Assembly (NCBI RefSeq): GCF_030766725.1
Contig: NZ_JARQWR010000001.1
Location: forward strand, 1 to 64,000
Reading direction: 5' to 3'
Length of the DNA: 64,000 nt
From: Flavobacterium aerium
Lineage (GTDB): Bacteria > Bacteroidota > Bacteroidia > Flavobacteriales > Flavobacteriaceae
Below are positions 1-9,025 of this stretch, one piece after another (positions within the stretch are counted from its first letter, which is position 1; each line of letters starts with the position of its first letter). The notes beneath the pieces were generated by a model that had not been told where the DNA came from, did not search any database, and saw nothing but the letters and a program-made list of their open reading frames with translations. A program made the position numbers and the translations under genes.

Positions 1-335
1 AAGACATTAACTTTGAGTTCAATAAGAGCAATATCACACAAGAAGGTGCCTTTGAACTGGATAAGTTAGTACAAGTGATGCAGAATAATGACCAGATGGT
101 TATTATGGTTAAATCCCATACGGACAATAGAGGAAAAGATGACTACAACATGAAGTTGTCGGATAGAAGAGCAAAAGCTACAGTTCAGTATGTGATTTCC
201 AAAGGTATTGCAGCATCTAGAATCACAGGTAAAGGATATGGAGAAAGCGAACCAAAGGTTGATTGTAAAGAAAACTGTACAGAAGAAGAATATGCTTTAA
301 ACAGAAGAAGTGAATTCTTGATTGTAAAGAAATAA
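1..335 (+). CDS. OmpA family protein, C-terminal peptidoglycan-binding domain (5' partial)
   Basis: The reading frame is open from base 3 to the stop at 333-335, so this is the last 110 residues of a gene that begins before the window. It shows the OmpA C-terminal signature: an NFEFNKS start of the domain, then TDNRG, the conserved N..LS..RA stretch, the GYGES loop and a final NRRSEF. This domain binds the diaminopimelate of peptidoglycan and anchors an outer membrane or periplasmic protein to the wall. The insert with two Cys (CKENC) before the NRR motif is common in flavobacterial OmpA proteins. The N-terminal part (barrel, TPR or PD40 repeats) cannot be seen, so the full protein type is unknown. 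Confidence 0.9.
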   Translation, partial: DINFEFNKSNITQEGAFELDKLVQVMQNNDQMVIMVKSHTDNRGKDDYNMKLSDRRAKATVQYVISKGIAASRITGKGYGESEPKVDCKENCTEEEYALNRRSEFLIVKK

Positions 336-379
336 GAATAAACAGATTATCAGATTACTAAATACGTATTATAAAGAAA

Positions 380-408
380 CGGGCTACTCATTGAGTAGCC
401 CGTTTTGT
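380..408 (+). terminator. Rho-independent terminator after the OmpA gene
   Basis: A perfect hairpin built on GGCTACTCATTGAGTAGCC (382-400), flanked by an extra C-G/G-C pair and followed by TTTTGTTTTT. It lies 45 bp after the OmpA stop codon. The same 19-base core recurs at 636-654. Confidence 0.85.
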
Positions 409-631
409 TTTTATTCATATGAAGGACAATTTAAAATATTCATAGCCCAAATATGATTAGTGTATTCTGTTTAAAATAGGTTCTACATTAGAAATAAATC
501 GATTTTAAGGGGTGTTTTTTTAAACAGGGGATTAGTGTTGTTGATAGAGGAATAATCGCACAGAGCAAGAGTAAGTGTGTGAAAAGATAGGGTATAACAA
601 AGTTTATTCGATAGTTAAATATAAAGCATAA

Positions 632-660
632 AAAAGGCTACTCATTGAGTAGCCTTTTTA
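632..660. terminator. Bidirectional terminator for the DUF5689 operon
   Basis: The hairpin GGCTACTCATTGAGTAGCC at 636-654 is flanked by AAAAA on the left and TTTTT on the right, so it can end transcription from either side. It lies 18 bp beyond the stop of the minus-strand DUF5689 gene. Its 19-base core is identical to that of the hairpin at 382-400. Confidence 0.8.
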
Positions 661-678
661 TATAGAATAAGATTTCGT

Positions 679-2034
679 TTAGTTAATAACGATATCGTCA
701 ATTTGCATTGTAGTTGTAACAATTGGAGCTACAGCAGATCCTGTATATTCGAAGATAAAGAAACCGTTTCCAGTTACAGTCGAAGGAATACTATAGTTAC
801 CACTGTTTATAAAAGCGGTACCATATCCACTAGTAGAACCAGAAGCGATTGTAAAGCTAGAAGTAATGTTTACTAATGTAGCAGCACTGATGTCACCAAG
901 AGGAACGTAGTTCGTAGAGTAATATACTTTAAGAACACCACCATTGTTGTAACCATCATTTGTTTTGAAAGCAAATGTATTAGCAGCAGTCATATTTACT
1001 GGTACTACTAAATATACTTTGTTAGCTCCACCTGAAGCGTTAGCAGACATTTGGATGTATTTATTGTTGTTGAAGCTTTTTACTTCCCAATATCTTGTTC
1101 CAACAAATGCATCATTTACATATCCAGGGAAAATTCTATTTGCAACAGCAAAACTTTCGAAGTTTTCGTTTAGTGTAGATACATACTGAATAGCAGTACC
1201 TCCAATAGCTGTAGTGCTAATGTTTAATCTTGGGTTTGTTAATTTGATATCAGTATCATATCTTGGGATGAATTGGAAAGTTGAACCGAAACGAGTTAAT
1301 ACCCCTCTTACTTTTCCATTTTTGTCAGGAATGATTTGAGAACCAAATTTTGTAAAACTAGTAGATCTTACAATAATTTCAGAACCATTAGCATCTGTTA
1401 AAGTACGGTTAGTTCCAGAAGTTCCAGTAATGTAATAAGGTTGACCTGCATCACCATTTTTGAATTGTACATTGTCAAATTCAACTAATTTATCTAAATG
1501 TGCATTACTTCCAATAGCTTCAGCAATTGTTAAATGTTTTACGATTTGATCCTCATCAATAGATGAAGCACAACTGCGTACAATGATTTTAGGAGTGTCA
1601 AATTGAGAAATTCTCCAAACACTACCGTTGTCTAATCTACCGACCATTAATGCACCATCTTTAATTTGAGTATAAAGACCTTTCATTTTAACGAATACTT
1701 TTCTACCTGGTTGGTAGATTGTAGCAAGGTTAGCATAATCAGCAGGTACCATAAATGCGATAGATCCGTCTAAAGACTGTAGGTATAATGTTTTAAAGTA
1801 GTTACCACCTTTATCACTAGATACAACATAAGCTTCTACAATATCATCACCTGAATATAATGTAGGTGCAGCTACTGCTCCAGCGAAAATTTCTTGAATA
1901 GTTTTATTTGCTACAAGGTTTGGCTCCGTGCACTCTAATGCTGGGATATTGTAGTCATCATCATTCACACAACTAGAAAGAACGCTAGCAGAAAGAGAGA
2001 TGAATAATAGGGATTTGAAAATAGTTGCTTTCAT
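679..2034 (-). CDS. DUF5689 domain lipoprotein
   Basis: A 451-residue surface or outer-membrane lipoprotein. Residues 1-21 are a signal peptide ending in a lipobox (LSSC, Cys22), followed by acidic VNDDD, which fits the Bacteroidota lipoprotein surface-export signal. Residues about 40-265 match the DUF5689 domain, an OB-like beta domain. The last 165 residues look like a beta-sandwich of the choice-of-anchor J type, ending in the usual QIDDIVIN strand. It starts 25 bp after the TonB-dependent receptor upstream on the same strand, so the two are very likely one operon, with this protein as the receptor's surface partner. The ligand is not known; the divergent secreted phosphoesterase gene hints at nucleotide or phosphate-ester scavenging, but that is inference. 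Confidence 0.85.
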   Translation of the reverse strand: MKATIFKSLLFISLSASVLSSCVNDDDYNIPALECTEPNLVANKTIQEIFAGAVAAPTLYSGDDIVEAYVVSSDKGGNYFKTLYLQSLDGSIAFMVPADYANLATIYQPGRKVFVKMKGLYTQIKDGALMVGRLDNGSVWRISQFDTPKIIVRSCASSIDEDQIVKHLTIAEAIGSNAHLDKLVEFDNVQFKNGDAGQPYYITGTSGTNRTLTDANGSEIIVRSTSFTKFGSQIIPDKNGKVRGVLTRFGSTFQFIPRYDTDIKLTNPRLNISTTAIGGTAIQYVSTLNENFESFAVANRIFPGYVNDAFVGTRYWEVKSFNNNKYIQMSANASGGANKVYLVVPVNMTAANTFAFKTNDGYNNGGVLKVYYSTNYVPLGDISAATLVNITSSFTIASGSTSGYGTAFINSGNYSIPSTVTGNGFFIFEYTGSAVAPIVTTTMQIDDIVIN

Positions 2035-2059
2035 AATATTGTTATTTTCTTAATTATAA

Positions 2060-4861
2060 TTAAAAATTGATATAAAGGTTTACGAAAAATGTTCTTCCAT
2101 AACCATAAAAGTATTTAGGACCAAAAGAACGTGCTGGACCTTGGAAATCTTGACTAAGCTCTTGGAAATTTGCATTTCTTGCTTGTTCAAAACCTCCTGT
2201 TTTATATGTTACATCAAATACGTTGTTGATACTTGCAAAGAAACCGATCGTTTTACCAGAAACTCTCCAAGATTTACCACCTACTAAGTTTACTAATGTA
2301 GTTGGATCAAATTTTTCTTGTTTTAATAGTTCTCTTCCTTTTTCCTCAGTTGCACCATCAAATGGTAAACCTTGTGGATCTTGTGGGTTACGGAAGAAGT
2401 TACTTGTTCTTAATAAAGGTGAGATATCTAAATAGTTATCCGCTAAGTAATTCACGTTAGCACCAATCCACCAGAATTTAGGATCTCTATACTCTAAACC
2501 TAAAGAGTAAGCTTGTTGTGGCATTCCAGATTGTTTGTAGTTTTTTAATGAAGATTGACCGTAATTTACAGTAGATCTAACATTATCAACATTTAATGCT
2601 ACGTTTGGATTACTGTCATAAGTATATTGACCGTAAGCAGCTACAGCAGTAACTTTAATTGTTTTTGTAGCTTGGTATTCAATACCTAACTCTCCACCAA
2701 TATTCTTTTTGTCTAAACCTTTAACGATTTCAGCAACGAATGCATTACCATTATTATTTACTAATTGACCTTCGTCATTTACAATACCAATACCTTCAGC
2801 AAAGAAGAAACCAATTTCAGTAGCATCTTTGATTTTTGAGAAATATCCAGTAAGTCTAGCTTTTAATTTAGGTGCTCTGAAGATATAACTACCATCAACA
2901 CTTACAATTTTTTCGCTTTGTAAGTCTGTTACAATATTATTGTTTAAACGTACGTTCGGGAATGTATTTCTTAATGAAGGTGCTTTAGTCATGTAAACCC
3001 CATTGAAGTTGAATAAATGACGACCTGTTAATTTATAAGTAAAACCACCTTTTACACCGTAGTTATCAAAATTAGCTTTGCTACTTTTTCCTAAAGAGTT
3101 ATTAGCGTATAAACCATTTTTGTATAAACCTTCACGTTGGTATTCAGATCTTGTATAATCTGCACCCAAGTAGAAATCTACTTTTTTGTAGCTGAATTTT
3201 GTTTGTGCAAATGCATTTGCAGTATTTGCATGCAATTTATAGTTGTAACCAAAACGGTCACCAACTCCAACTTGTCTGTTTGGATTATTTAAATCAGGTT
3301 GAGAAAAATCTCCTGTGAAGAAAGGCTCAACATCTCTATAATAATTACCACCTAAAAGATCTAAAACGTGTTGGTAGTTTTCAGATTTTAAATTTCTGAA
3401 AGTAGCACCAGCATTTAAAATAACATGATCTGATAATCTTGAATTGAAGATTGTATTTGCTGTAAACTGTCTATCATCAGTTCTGTCTTCATAAAGAATA
3501 CTTAAACTTTCGCGATTTGGATCTTCAAGATTCGCTTTGTATAAAGCATCCCAGTTAATTTGTTTATTTCCTAAGAAATAATCTCTTGCTTGGTTAGCTA
3601 AGGCAATGTTTGCTTGAGTATTACCAACATAATCACCAAACTCATCATGACGAGTAGAATAGTAACTTGGTAAATTTCTGTAATACGTTGGGTCAGGATT
3701 ATTGTTACCGTTAAAATCTAAACGGCTATTTCCTACACTTCCAAATTGGTAAGCTACATTTGTGTTTAATGAACTGCTTTCTCCAATTTTCCAATAGTGA
3801 CTTAACATAAAGATTGGCTCTTCTACGTCTTTGTCTCTAGAGTTACGTTTTTTACCGTTTTGCCATCCCCAGTAAGAGTTATATTTTTCACCCGCTAAAT
3901 CAGTAACCTCCTGTGTATTTGGAGAGTTCTTTCCACGACTGTTTTGTGCGTAGATTGATGTGAAGTTTAAGCTGTGATTATCATTAATTCTTTTTTCGAT
4001 ACTTGCAAAAAATGAGTTAGCACTGTAATCTGTACCTTCAAAATATCCTTCATTTGCGAATCTTCTTGAAGCAGAAATTACATAAGCCCAACCATCTTTA
4101 TCCATACCAGAAGAGTGTGTTGCCATCATTCTTCCATTGTAGTTTGTGTTCGTTCCAGAGAATGAAATTCTTGTACCTGGTCTGTAAAATGAAGCTCTAG
4201 TACTAATTTGTTGAGTACCTAAAATTCCACCAAAAGTGTAGTCTGATGGAGCAGAGCCCATTGTGAATTCCTGATTACGAGTTGCATCATTTAATCCACC
4301 CCAGTTACTCCATTGTGGTCTTCCATCGTACAATTTGTTCATTATAATACCATTAATCATGGTAGTACCGTACTCATTGTCCAAACCTCTTACTCTAAAA
4401 CGAGCTTGACCAAAGTTAAAAGCCGCAGCCTGATTAAAGGCATCACGAGTTGCTTGTAGCAATCCAGCAGTACTTTCTGAACCACTGTTGTCATCACCTA
4501 AATCATTTTCGGTAATGGTAATTAAGCTTAATTGTCGCTCACTAGTGATGTCTTCTTCAAGAACAACAACACCTAAATCTAAAATTTGTCCAGCAGATAA
4601 TTCTAGTGTGAATGTTTGTGAAGTATAGCCTGTACTACTCACTTGTAGTACTTGTTTTCCTTCGGCTACATTTTCAAAAGTAAATACACCTTGATAATCT
4701 GTCGATTTAGAAAGGTTGCTACTTAGGAGCGTCGCAACTACATTCTGTAATGGTTTCTGTGTTTTCGTATCCACAACTTTCCCAGTGATACCGGACTGTT
4801 GCTGCGCAAAAACAAAAAATACTTGCATTACAAATAGGATGCTAAGTAAAATTTTTTTCAT
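2060..4861 (-). CDS. TonB-dependent receptor with carboxypeptidase-like N-terminal domain
   Basis: A 933-residue outer membrane transporter. Residues 1-19 are a signal peptide cut after VFA. A carboxypeptidase D regulatory-like domain follows (about 24-108, GKVVDTKTQKPLQNV at its start). The plug covers about 130-250, and the rest is a 22-strand barrel rich in Tyr, Asn and Gly that ends in aromatic Phe (VNLYINF), as barrel insertion requires. It energises uptake through TonB/ExbBD. It is transcribed with the DUF5689 lipoprotein 25 bp downstream and diverges from the secreted phosphoesterase at 5000. Substrate cannot be read from the sequence; I see no Fur-like or DtxR-like site in front of it. 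Confidence 0.92.
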   Translation of the reverse strand: MKKILLSILFVMQVFFVFAQQQSGITGKVVDTKTQKPLQNVVATLLSSNLSKSTDYQGVFTFENVAEGKQVLQVSSTGYTSQTFTLELSAGQILDLGVVVLEEDITSERQLSLITITENDLGDDNSGSESTAGLLQATRDAFNQAAAFNFGQARFRVRGLDNEYGTTMINGIIMNKLYDGRPQWSNWGGLNDATRNQEFTMGSAPSDYTFGGILGTQQISTRASFYRPGTRISFSGTNTNYNGRMMATHSSGMDKDGWAYVISASRRFANEGYFEGTDYSANSFFASIEKRINDNHSLNFTSIYAQNSRGKNSPNTQEVTDLAGEKYNSYWGWQNGKKRNSRDKDVEEPIFMLSHYWKIGESSSLNTNVAYQFGSVGNSRLDFNGNNNPDPTYYRNLPSYYSTRHDEFGDYVGNTQANIALANQARDYFLGNKQINWDALYKANLEDPNRESLSILYEDRTDDRQFTANTIFNSRLSDHVILNAGATFRNLKSENYQHVLDLLGGNYYRDVEPFFTGDFSQPDLNNPNRQVGVGDRFGYNYKLHANTANAFAQTKFSYKKVDFYLGADYTRSEYQREGLYKNGLYANNSLGKSSKANFDNYGVKGGFTYKLTGRHLFNFNGVYMTKAPSLRNTFPNVRLNNNIVTDLQSEKIVSVDGSYIFRAPKLKARLTGYFSKIKDATEIGFFFAEGIGIVNDEGQLVNNNGNAFVAEIVKGLDKKNIGGELGIEYQATKTIKVTAVAAYGQYTYDSNPNVALNVDNVRSTVNYGQSSLKNYKQSGMPQQAYSLGLEYRDPKFWWIGANVNYLADNYLDISPLLRTSNFFRNPQDPQGLPFDGATEEKGRELLKQEKFDPTTLVNLVGGKSWRVSGKTIGFFASINNVFDVTYKTGGFEQARNANFQELSQDFQGPARSFGPKYFYGYGRTFFVNLYINF

Positions 4862-4945
4862 AGTTAATATAAAGTTAATTCATTATTTTGTTAAGAATAA
4901 TCATTTCTTAACGAAGACAAAAGTACATCTTTATGTAATATTATT

Positions 4946-4953
4946 TACTTTTG
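4946..4953 (+). promoter_or_regulatory. Predicted -7 box (TAnnTTTG) for the phosphoesterase gene
   Basis: TACTTTTG matches the Bacteroidota housekeeping -7 consensus TAnnTTTG and lies 46 bp upstream of the ATG at 5000, inside the divergent gap with the TonB receptor. Confidence 0.5.
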
Positions 4954-4999
4954 CAGCCAAGTTTATGTTAAACTTGACATTAAATTAATATTACAATTT

Positions 5000-6043
5000 A
5001 TGAAAATTAAGGAATTTATTTGGGTTTTTATTGCAGTATTAGCAATTACAAGTGCTAAGGCTCAGGACAAAAAGTTTAAATTACACACCATTGCATTCTA
5101 TAATGTTGAAAACCTTTTTGACACTATAAATAATCCGAATGTTAATGATGAAGAGTTTACTCCTGCAGGAGATCAAAGGTGGACTTCTAAGAAATACAAG
5201 AAGAAAATCAATAATCTTGGAAGAACTATTGCTGAAATTGGAACGGGTGAGAATTCAAATTCTCCAACAGTTATTGGTGTAAGTGAGGTTGAAAACCGTG
5301 GAGTATTAGAAGACTTAATAAAAGATCCAAAGTTAATTGATAAAGACTATGGGATTGTACATTTTGATTCACCAGATTGGAGAGGAATTGATGTAGCATT
5401 ATTATATCAGAAAAAATTCTTCAAACCAACAAGTTATATCAATGTACCATTAATCATTCAAAATATTGATGGAAGCGGAAAAAGAGTATATACGAGAGAC
5501 CAATTGTTAGTAACAGGATTATTAGAAGGAGAAGAAATTCACTTTATTGTAAATCACTGGCCATCACGTTCTGGAGGAGAGAAAAAAAGTAGCCCATACC
5601 GTGAAGCAGCAGCAGCATTAAACAAAAAAATTATTGATTCATTACAACAAATTGACCCAAATGCGAAAGTAATTACAATGGGAGATTTAAATGATGGACC
5701 TTATAATAATAGTGTAAAGAAAGTATTAGGAGCAAAAGCGAAGAAATCTGAGACGAAAGAATTCGGAATGTACAATCCAATGGAAGAAATGTCTAACAAA
5801 GGAATCGGGACATTAGCTTACCGCGATGCTTGGGATTTGTTTGATCAAATGATTATGACACAATCTTTAATAAAAGAAGATTACTCAACGTGGCATTTTT
5901 GGAAAGCGGGAGTTTTCAATAAGGCATTCTTAACACAAACAACAGGTAATTTTAAAGGATACCCTTTAAGAAATGCAAACGGAGAAGTTGGTTTTAGTGA
6001 TCACTTCCCAGTTTATGTATATTTAATTAAAGAGGTAAAATAA
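5000..6043 (+). CDS. Secreted endonuclease/exonuclease/phosphatase family protein
   Basis: A 347-residue exported DNase-I-fold enzyme. A signal peptide covers residues 1-21 (ends AKAQ). Active-site signatures of the fold are all present: FYNVENLFD (Asn35, Glu37), GVSEVENR (metal-binding Glu96), RGIDVALLY, the HWPSRSGG segment, MGDLND and the C-terminal SDHFP with catalytic His335. Members of this family cut phosphodiester or phosphomonoester bonds in nucleic acids, inositides or sphingolipids with Mg2+; which one applies here is not visible. The divergent neighbours are a TonB receptor and DUF5689 lipoprotein, so a role in releasing nutrients from extracellular nucleic acid is plausible. It has its own promoter and a strong terminator. 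Confidence 0.88.
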   Translation: MKIKEFIWVFIAVLAITSAKAQDKKFKLHTIAFYNVENLFDTINNPNVNDEEFTPAGDQRWTSKKYKKKINNLGRTIAEIGTGENSNSPTVIGVSEVENRGVLEDLIKDPKLIDKDYGIVHFDSPDWRGIDVALLYQKKFFKPTSYINVPLIIQNIDGSGKRVYTRDQLLVTGLLEGEEIHFIVNHWPSRSGGEKKSSPYREAAAALNKKIIDSLQQIDPNAKVITMGDLNDGPYNNSVKKVLGAKAKKSETKEFGMYNPMEEMSNKGIGTLAYRDAWDLFDQMIMTQSLIKEDYSTWHFWKAGVFNKAFLTQTTGNFKGYPLRNANGEVGFSDHFPVYVYLIKEVK

Positions 6044-6065
6044 AACCTTAAAAAAATAAAGTATT

Positions 6066-6109
6066 AAAAGGTTAATAGTTCAGTCAGTTCTGAATTATTA
6101 ACCTTTTTT
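6066..6109 (+). terminator. Strong terminator after the phosphoesterase gene
   Basis: A long hairpin with arms AAAGGTTAATAGTTCAG and CTGAATTATTAACCTTT (17 bp, one G-U pair, six-base loop) ends in TTTTTT. It lies about 25 bp after the stop codon. Confidence 0.85.
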
Positions 6110-6163
6110 CTGTAAAACAAGTTAGTTAAATGATTAATTTTAATGTTTTAAATCAGCATAACT

Positions 6164-6703
6164 ATGGCTATAACTAAACCATTCAATCTGAATCAATGGA
6201 TTGAAGAAAATAGAGCATTATTAAAACCACCAGTTGGGAATAAAAATCTATATGTAGATTCGGGAGATTATATCGTTATGGTTGTAGCAGGACCAAATGC
6301 CCGTAAAGATTACCATTATAATGAAACAGAAGAATTATTCTACCAATTAGAAGGAACAATAAAAGTTATTGTTCAGGACAATGGAGTACGTAAAGAAATG
6401 ATCATGAATCCGGGAGATATGTATTTGCATCCTGCAAAAGAACCACACTCACCGGTACGAGGAGAAGGGTCAATTGGACTAGTGATTGAACGAAAAAGGG
6501 CAGGGAAAGGATTTAAAGATGGTTTGCTATGGTTTTGTGATAATTGCAATCATAAACTATACGACGTCTATTTTGAACTCCATAATATTGAGAAAGATTT
6601 TTTACCTCACTTTGAACATTTTTATAATTCAGAAGAACTAAGAACCTGTAAACATTGTGGAACAGTGATGGAAACAGATCCTCGCTATTTAGCGAAAAAA
6701 TAA
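6164..6703 (+). CDS. nbaC: 3-hydroxyanthranilate 3,4-dioxygenase
   Basis: A 179-residue cytoplasmic cupin that opens the ring of 3-hydroxyanthranilate, giving the precursor of quinolinate or of the 2-aminomuconate catabolic branch. The mononuclear Fe(II) ligands His51, Glu57 and His95 and the substrate-binding arginines Arg47 and Arg99 sit at the positions known in the bacterial family. The second, rubredoxin-like iron site is intact as two CxxC pairs (Cys125/Cys128 in CDNC, Cys162/Cys165 in CKHC). Length is normal. The next gene is an aldehyde dehydrogenase on the same strand, but with its own promoter 102 bp away, so co-transcription is uncertain. No kynureninase or kynurenine monooxygenase lies in the window. 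Confidence 0.96.
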   Translation: MAITKPFNLNQWIEENRALLKPPVGNKNLYVDSGDYIVMVVAGPNARKDYHYNETEELFYQLEGTIKVIVQDNGVRKEMIMNPGDMYLHPAKEPHSPVRGEGSIGLVIERKRAGKGFKDGLLWFCDNCNHKLYDVYFELHNIEKDFLPHFEHFYNSEELRTCKHCGTVMETDPRYLAKK

Positions 6704-6763
6704 ATGATGTTGGGTCCAATCATAACTTAACAAAATTGAGGCCATGCATTCAGTAAAAAATAA

Positions 6764-6771
6764 TATATTTG
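6764..6771 (+). promoter_or_regulatory. Predicted -7 box for the aldehyde dehydrogenase
   Basis: TATATTTG fits TAnnTTTG and lies 34 bp upstream of the ATG at 6806, in the gap after the dioxygenase gene. Confidence 0.45.
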
Positions 6772-6805
6772 TATAAATATAACAATTATTAACCAAAAAG
6801 TTACA

Positions 6806-8353
6806 ATGACAACAATCGCAGATCAATTCGGTATCAAAGAAGCCCTTGTTCAATTGGGTATAAAAGAAATAAACGAAGGAACTTCAACAGGTTCAGAATG
6901 GTTTTCTAATGGAAAAATTATTGAATCATTCTCTCCAGTAGATGGAACTTTGATAGCAAAAGTGAAAGCATCTACTAGTGAAGACTATAGTAAGGCTATG
7001 CATAAAGCAACCGAAGCTTTTGGGACATGGAGATTAATGCCAGCCCCTAAAAGAGGAGAAATTGTGCGTCAAATGGGAGATGAATTACGTAAGTTTAAAG
7101 AACCACTAGGTAAATTAGTTTCTTACGAAATGGGAAAAAGCCTTCAAGAAGGTTTAGGAGAAGTACAGGAAATGATTGATATCTGTGATTTTGCTGTAGG
7201 ATTGTCACGTCAGCTTTATGGATTAACAATGCACAGTGAAAGACCAATGCACAGAATGTATGAGCAATGGCATCCATTTGGAACAGTAGGAGTTATTTCT
7301 GCATTCAATTTCCCTGTAGCAGTATGGAGTTGGAACACAATGTTGGCATGGGTATGTGGAGATGTTTGTATTTGGAAACCAAGTTCAAAAACACCTTTAT
7401 GTGGAGTAGCATGTCAAAATATTATCAAAACGGTTTTAGAGCGTAATAATGTTCCTGAAGGAGTAAGCTGTTTGGTTATTGGTAATGAATCAGGAGATTT
7501 AATCAATAATGACAAACGCATTCCATTAGTATCTTTTACAGGATCTACTAGAATTGGACGTCACGTATCAAAAACTGTTGCGGAAAGATTTGGAAATACA
7601 ATCCTAGAATTAGGAGGAAATAATGCGATCATCGTTTCAGAACATGCAGATATCTCAATGGTATTAGTAGGAGCAGTTTTTGGAGCAGTAGGAACTGCAG
7701 GACAACGTTGTACTTCAACACGTAGATTGATTATTCATGAAAGTGTATATGATAAAACAATAAGCGTATTGAAAAATGCTTATGGACAGTTAAAAATTGG
7801 AAATCCATTAGATGCTAATAATCACGTAGGGCCACTTATTGATCAAGGTGCTGTGAAAGATTACTTGAATGCAATCGAAAAAGCAAAACAAGAAGGTGGA
7901 ACAATCCTTGTTGAAGGCGGTGTATTATCTGGAGAAGGATACGAAAGTGGATGTTATGTGAAACCATGTATCATTGAAGCAGAAAATCATTATAGTATTG
8001 TACAAGAAGAAACATTTGCTCCAATTTTATATGTAATGAAGTACAAAACAATTGAAGAAGCAATTGCATTGCAAAATGGTGTTCCACAAGGATTATCATC
8101 TTCAATTTTTACAAACAGCATGCGTGAAATGGAATTATTCTTATCTCAAGCAGGATCTGATTGTGGTATTGCAAACGTAAACATTGGAACTTCGGGTGCT
8201 GAAATTGGTGGTGCTTTTGGTGGTGAAAAAGAAACTGGTGGAGGACGTGAGTCTGGATCAGATGCTTGGAAAGCTTACATGAGAAGACAAACAAATACAA
8301 TCAATTATGGTACTCAATTGCCTTTAGCGCAAGGAATCAAATTTGATCTATAA
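6806..8353 (+). CDS. ALDH7-type NAD-dependent aldehyde dehydrogenase
   Basis: A 515-residue cytoplasmic dehydrogenase with the complete ALDH fold. The proton-accepting Glu268 is in LELGGNN and the nucleophilic Cys302 in GQRCTST, both at canonical ALDH numbering. The stretch [20 protein letters not shown] and the VSFTGST cofactor loop resemble the antiquitin (ALDH7) subfamily, which oxidises alpha-aminoadipic semialdehyde/piperideine-6-carboxylate in lysine breakdown. Given the adjacent 3-hydroxyanthranilate dioxygenase, oxidation of 2-aminomuconate semialdehyde is another possibility, but subfamily resemblance favours the lysine-type substrate. The gene has its own -7 box and ends at a terminator shared with the convergent barrel protein gene. 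Confidence 0.9.
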   Translation: MTTIADQFGIKEALVQLGIKEINEGTSTGSEWFSNGKIIESFSPVDGTLIAKVKASTSEDYSKAMHKATEAFGTWRLMPAPKRGEIVRQMGDELRKFKEPLGKLVSYEMGKSLQEGLGEVQEMIDICDFAVGLSRQLYGLTMHSERPMHRMYEQWHPFGTVGVISAFNFPVAVWSWNTMLAWVCGDVCIWKPSSKTPLCGVACQNIIKTVLERNNVPEGVSCLVIGNESGDLINNDKRIPLVSFTGSTRIGRHVSKTVAERFGNTILELGGNNAIIVSEHADISMVLVGAVFGAVGTAGQRCTSTRRLIIHESVYDKTISVLKNAYGQLKIGNPLDANNHVGPLIDQGAVKDYLNAIEKAKQEGGTILVEGGVLSGEGYESGCYVKPCIIEAENHYSIVQEETFAPILYVMKYKTIEEAIALQNGVPQGLSSSIFTNSMREMELFLSQAGSDCGIANVNIGTSGAEIGGAFGGEKETGGGRESGSDAWKAYMRRQTNTINYGTQLPLAQGIKFDL

Positions 8354-8370
8354 TATAATTTTAGAATTGT

Positions 8371-8411
8371 AAAAAGCCGCTTCAATCTGCAAAGAAAGAA
8401 GCGGCTTTTTT
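8371..8411. terminator. Bidirectional terminator between convergent genes
   Basis: Arms AAAAAGCCGCTTC and GAAGCGGCTTTTT enclose a 13-14 base loop; A-run on one side and T-run on the other allow it to work for both the aldehyde dehydrogenase and the minus-strand barrel gene. Confidence 0.85.
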
Positions 8412-8433
8412 ACTTATTATAAGTAAGGCTATT

Positions 8434-8991
8434 TTAAAAACGATAACCAATTCCAAATCCGGCGTTGAATTCTATCGCCGCAAAACGATCATTCACTTCT
8501 TTACTGAAGTTTCTGCCAATACTAGCATAAGGTCCCATGGTGAATTTATTTTTAAAAATCCATTTGTATCCGGTACCCAATCCAAGAATAGGACTATTCA
8601 TATCTGTTTTTTCAATGATTTCGATATTGTCAACAACCGTTTTCTCCTCGTGATTTCCAAATCGATATTTGAAAAAAGGTGATATAACCCAACCCGAACC
8701 ATCTTCTTGTTCAGAAAGATAAAAGTTATACGAAGCAGAAATACTATTCGTTTTAAACTCTTTACCCTTGTTTTTTTTCTCATTCATATAAGAGAAACGA
8801 TCATTCACAAACAATTCAATTCCTATCGATTGATTATTGTCAATAAAATGCTCATAACCCACTTCTACAGATCCAATAAGTATAGTGTTTAAAAAATTCA
8901 GTTTTATTTCACCAGTTGGCGTGTCATTCGATTGTGCTTTGGCTGTTATAAAAGAGGCTAGCATTATTAAACTTAAGAGAACTTTTTTCAT
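8434..8991 (-). CDS. Outer membrane beta-barrel protein of unknown function
   Basis: A 185-residue protein with a clear signal peptide (residues 1-19, ends TAKAQ). The mature part alternates hydrophobic and polar residues with turns rich in Asn and Gly, and it ends in FGIGYRF with a terminal Phe, as outer membrane barrels do. Length suits an eight-stranded barrel of the OmpW/OmpX or DUF3575-like size class. No enzyme motif is visible. It follows the phosphatase gene on the same strand after about 34 bp, so it may be the last gene of that run, but its function does not obviously relate to it. Confidence 0.75.
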   Translation of the reverse strand: MKKVLLSLIMLASFITAKAQSNDTPTGEIKLNFLNTILIGSVEVGYEHFIDNNQSIGIELFVNDRFSYMNEKKNKGKEFKTNSISASYNFYLSEQEDGSGWVISPFFKYRFGNHEEKTVVDNIEIIEKTDMNSPILGLGTGYKWIFKNKFTMGPYASIGRNFSKEVNDRFAAIEFNAGFGIGYRF

Positions 8992-9025
8992 TGTATTTAT
9001 TTTAAATTATAAGAACGGAATTGTT

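Larger units (their letters stand above)
336..678. other. Intergenic region bounded by two identical hairpins
   Basis: These 343 bp hold no convincing gene. They contain the OmpA terminator (380-408), about 225 bp of AT-rich sequence without a usable reading frame or clear promoter, and a second hairpin (632-660) next to the end of the convergent DUF5689 gene. Confidence 0.6.
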
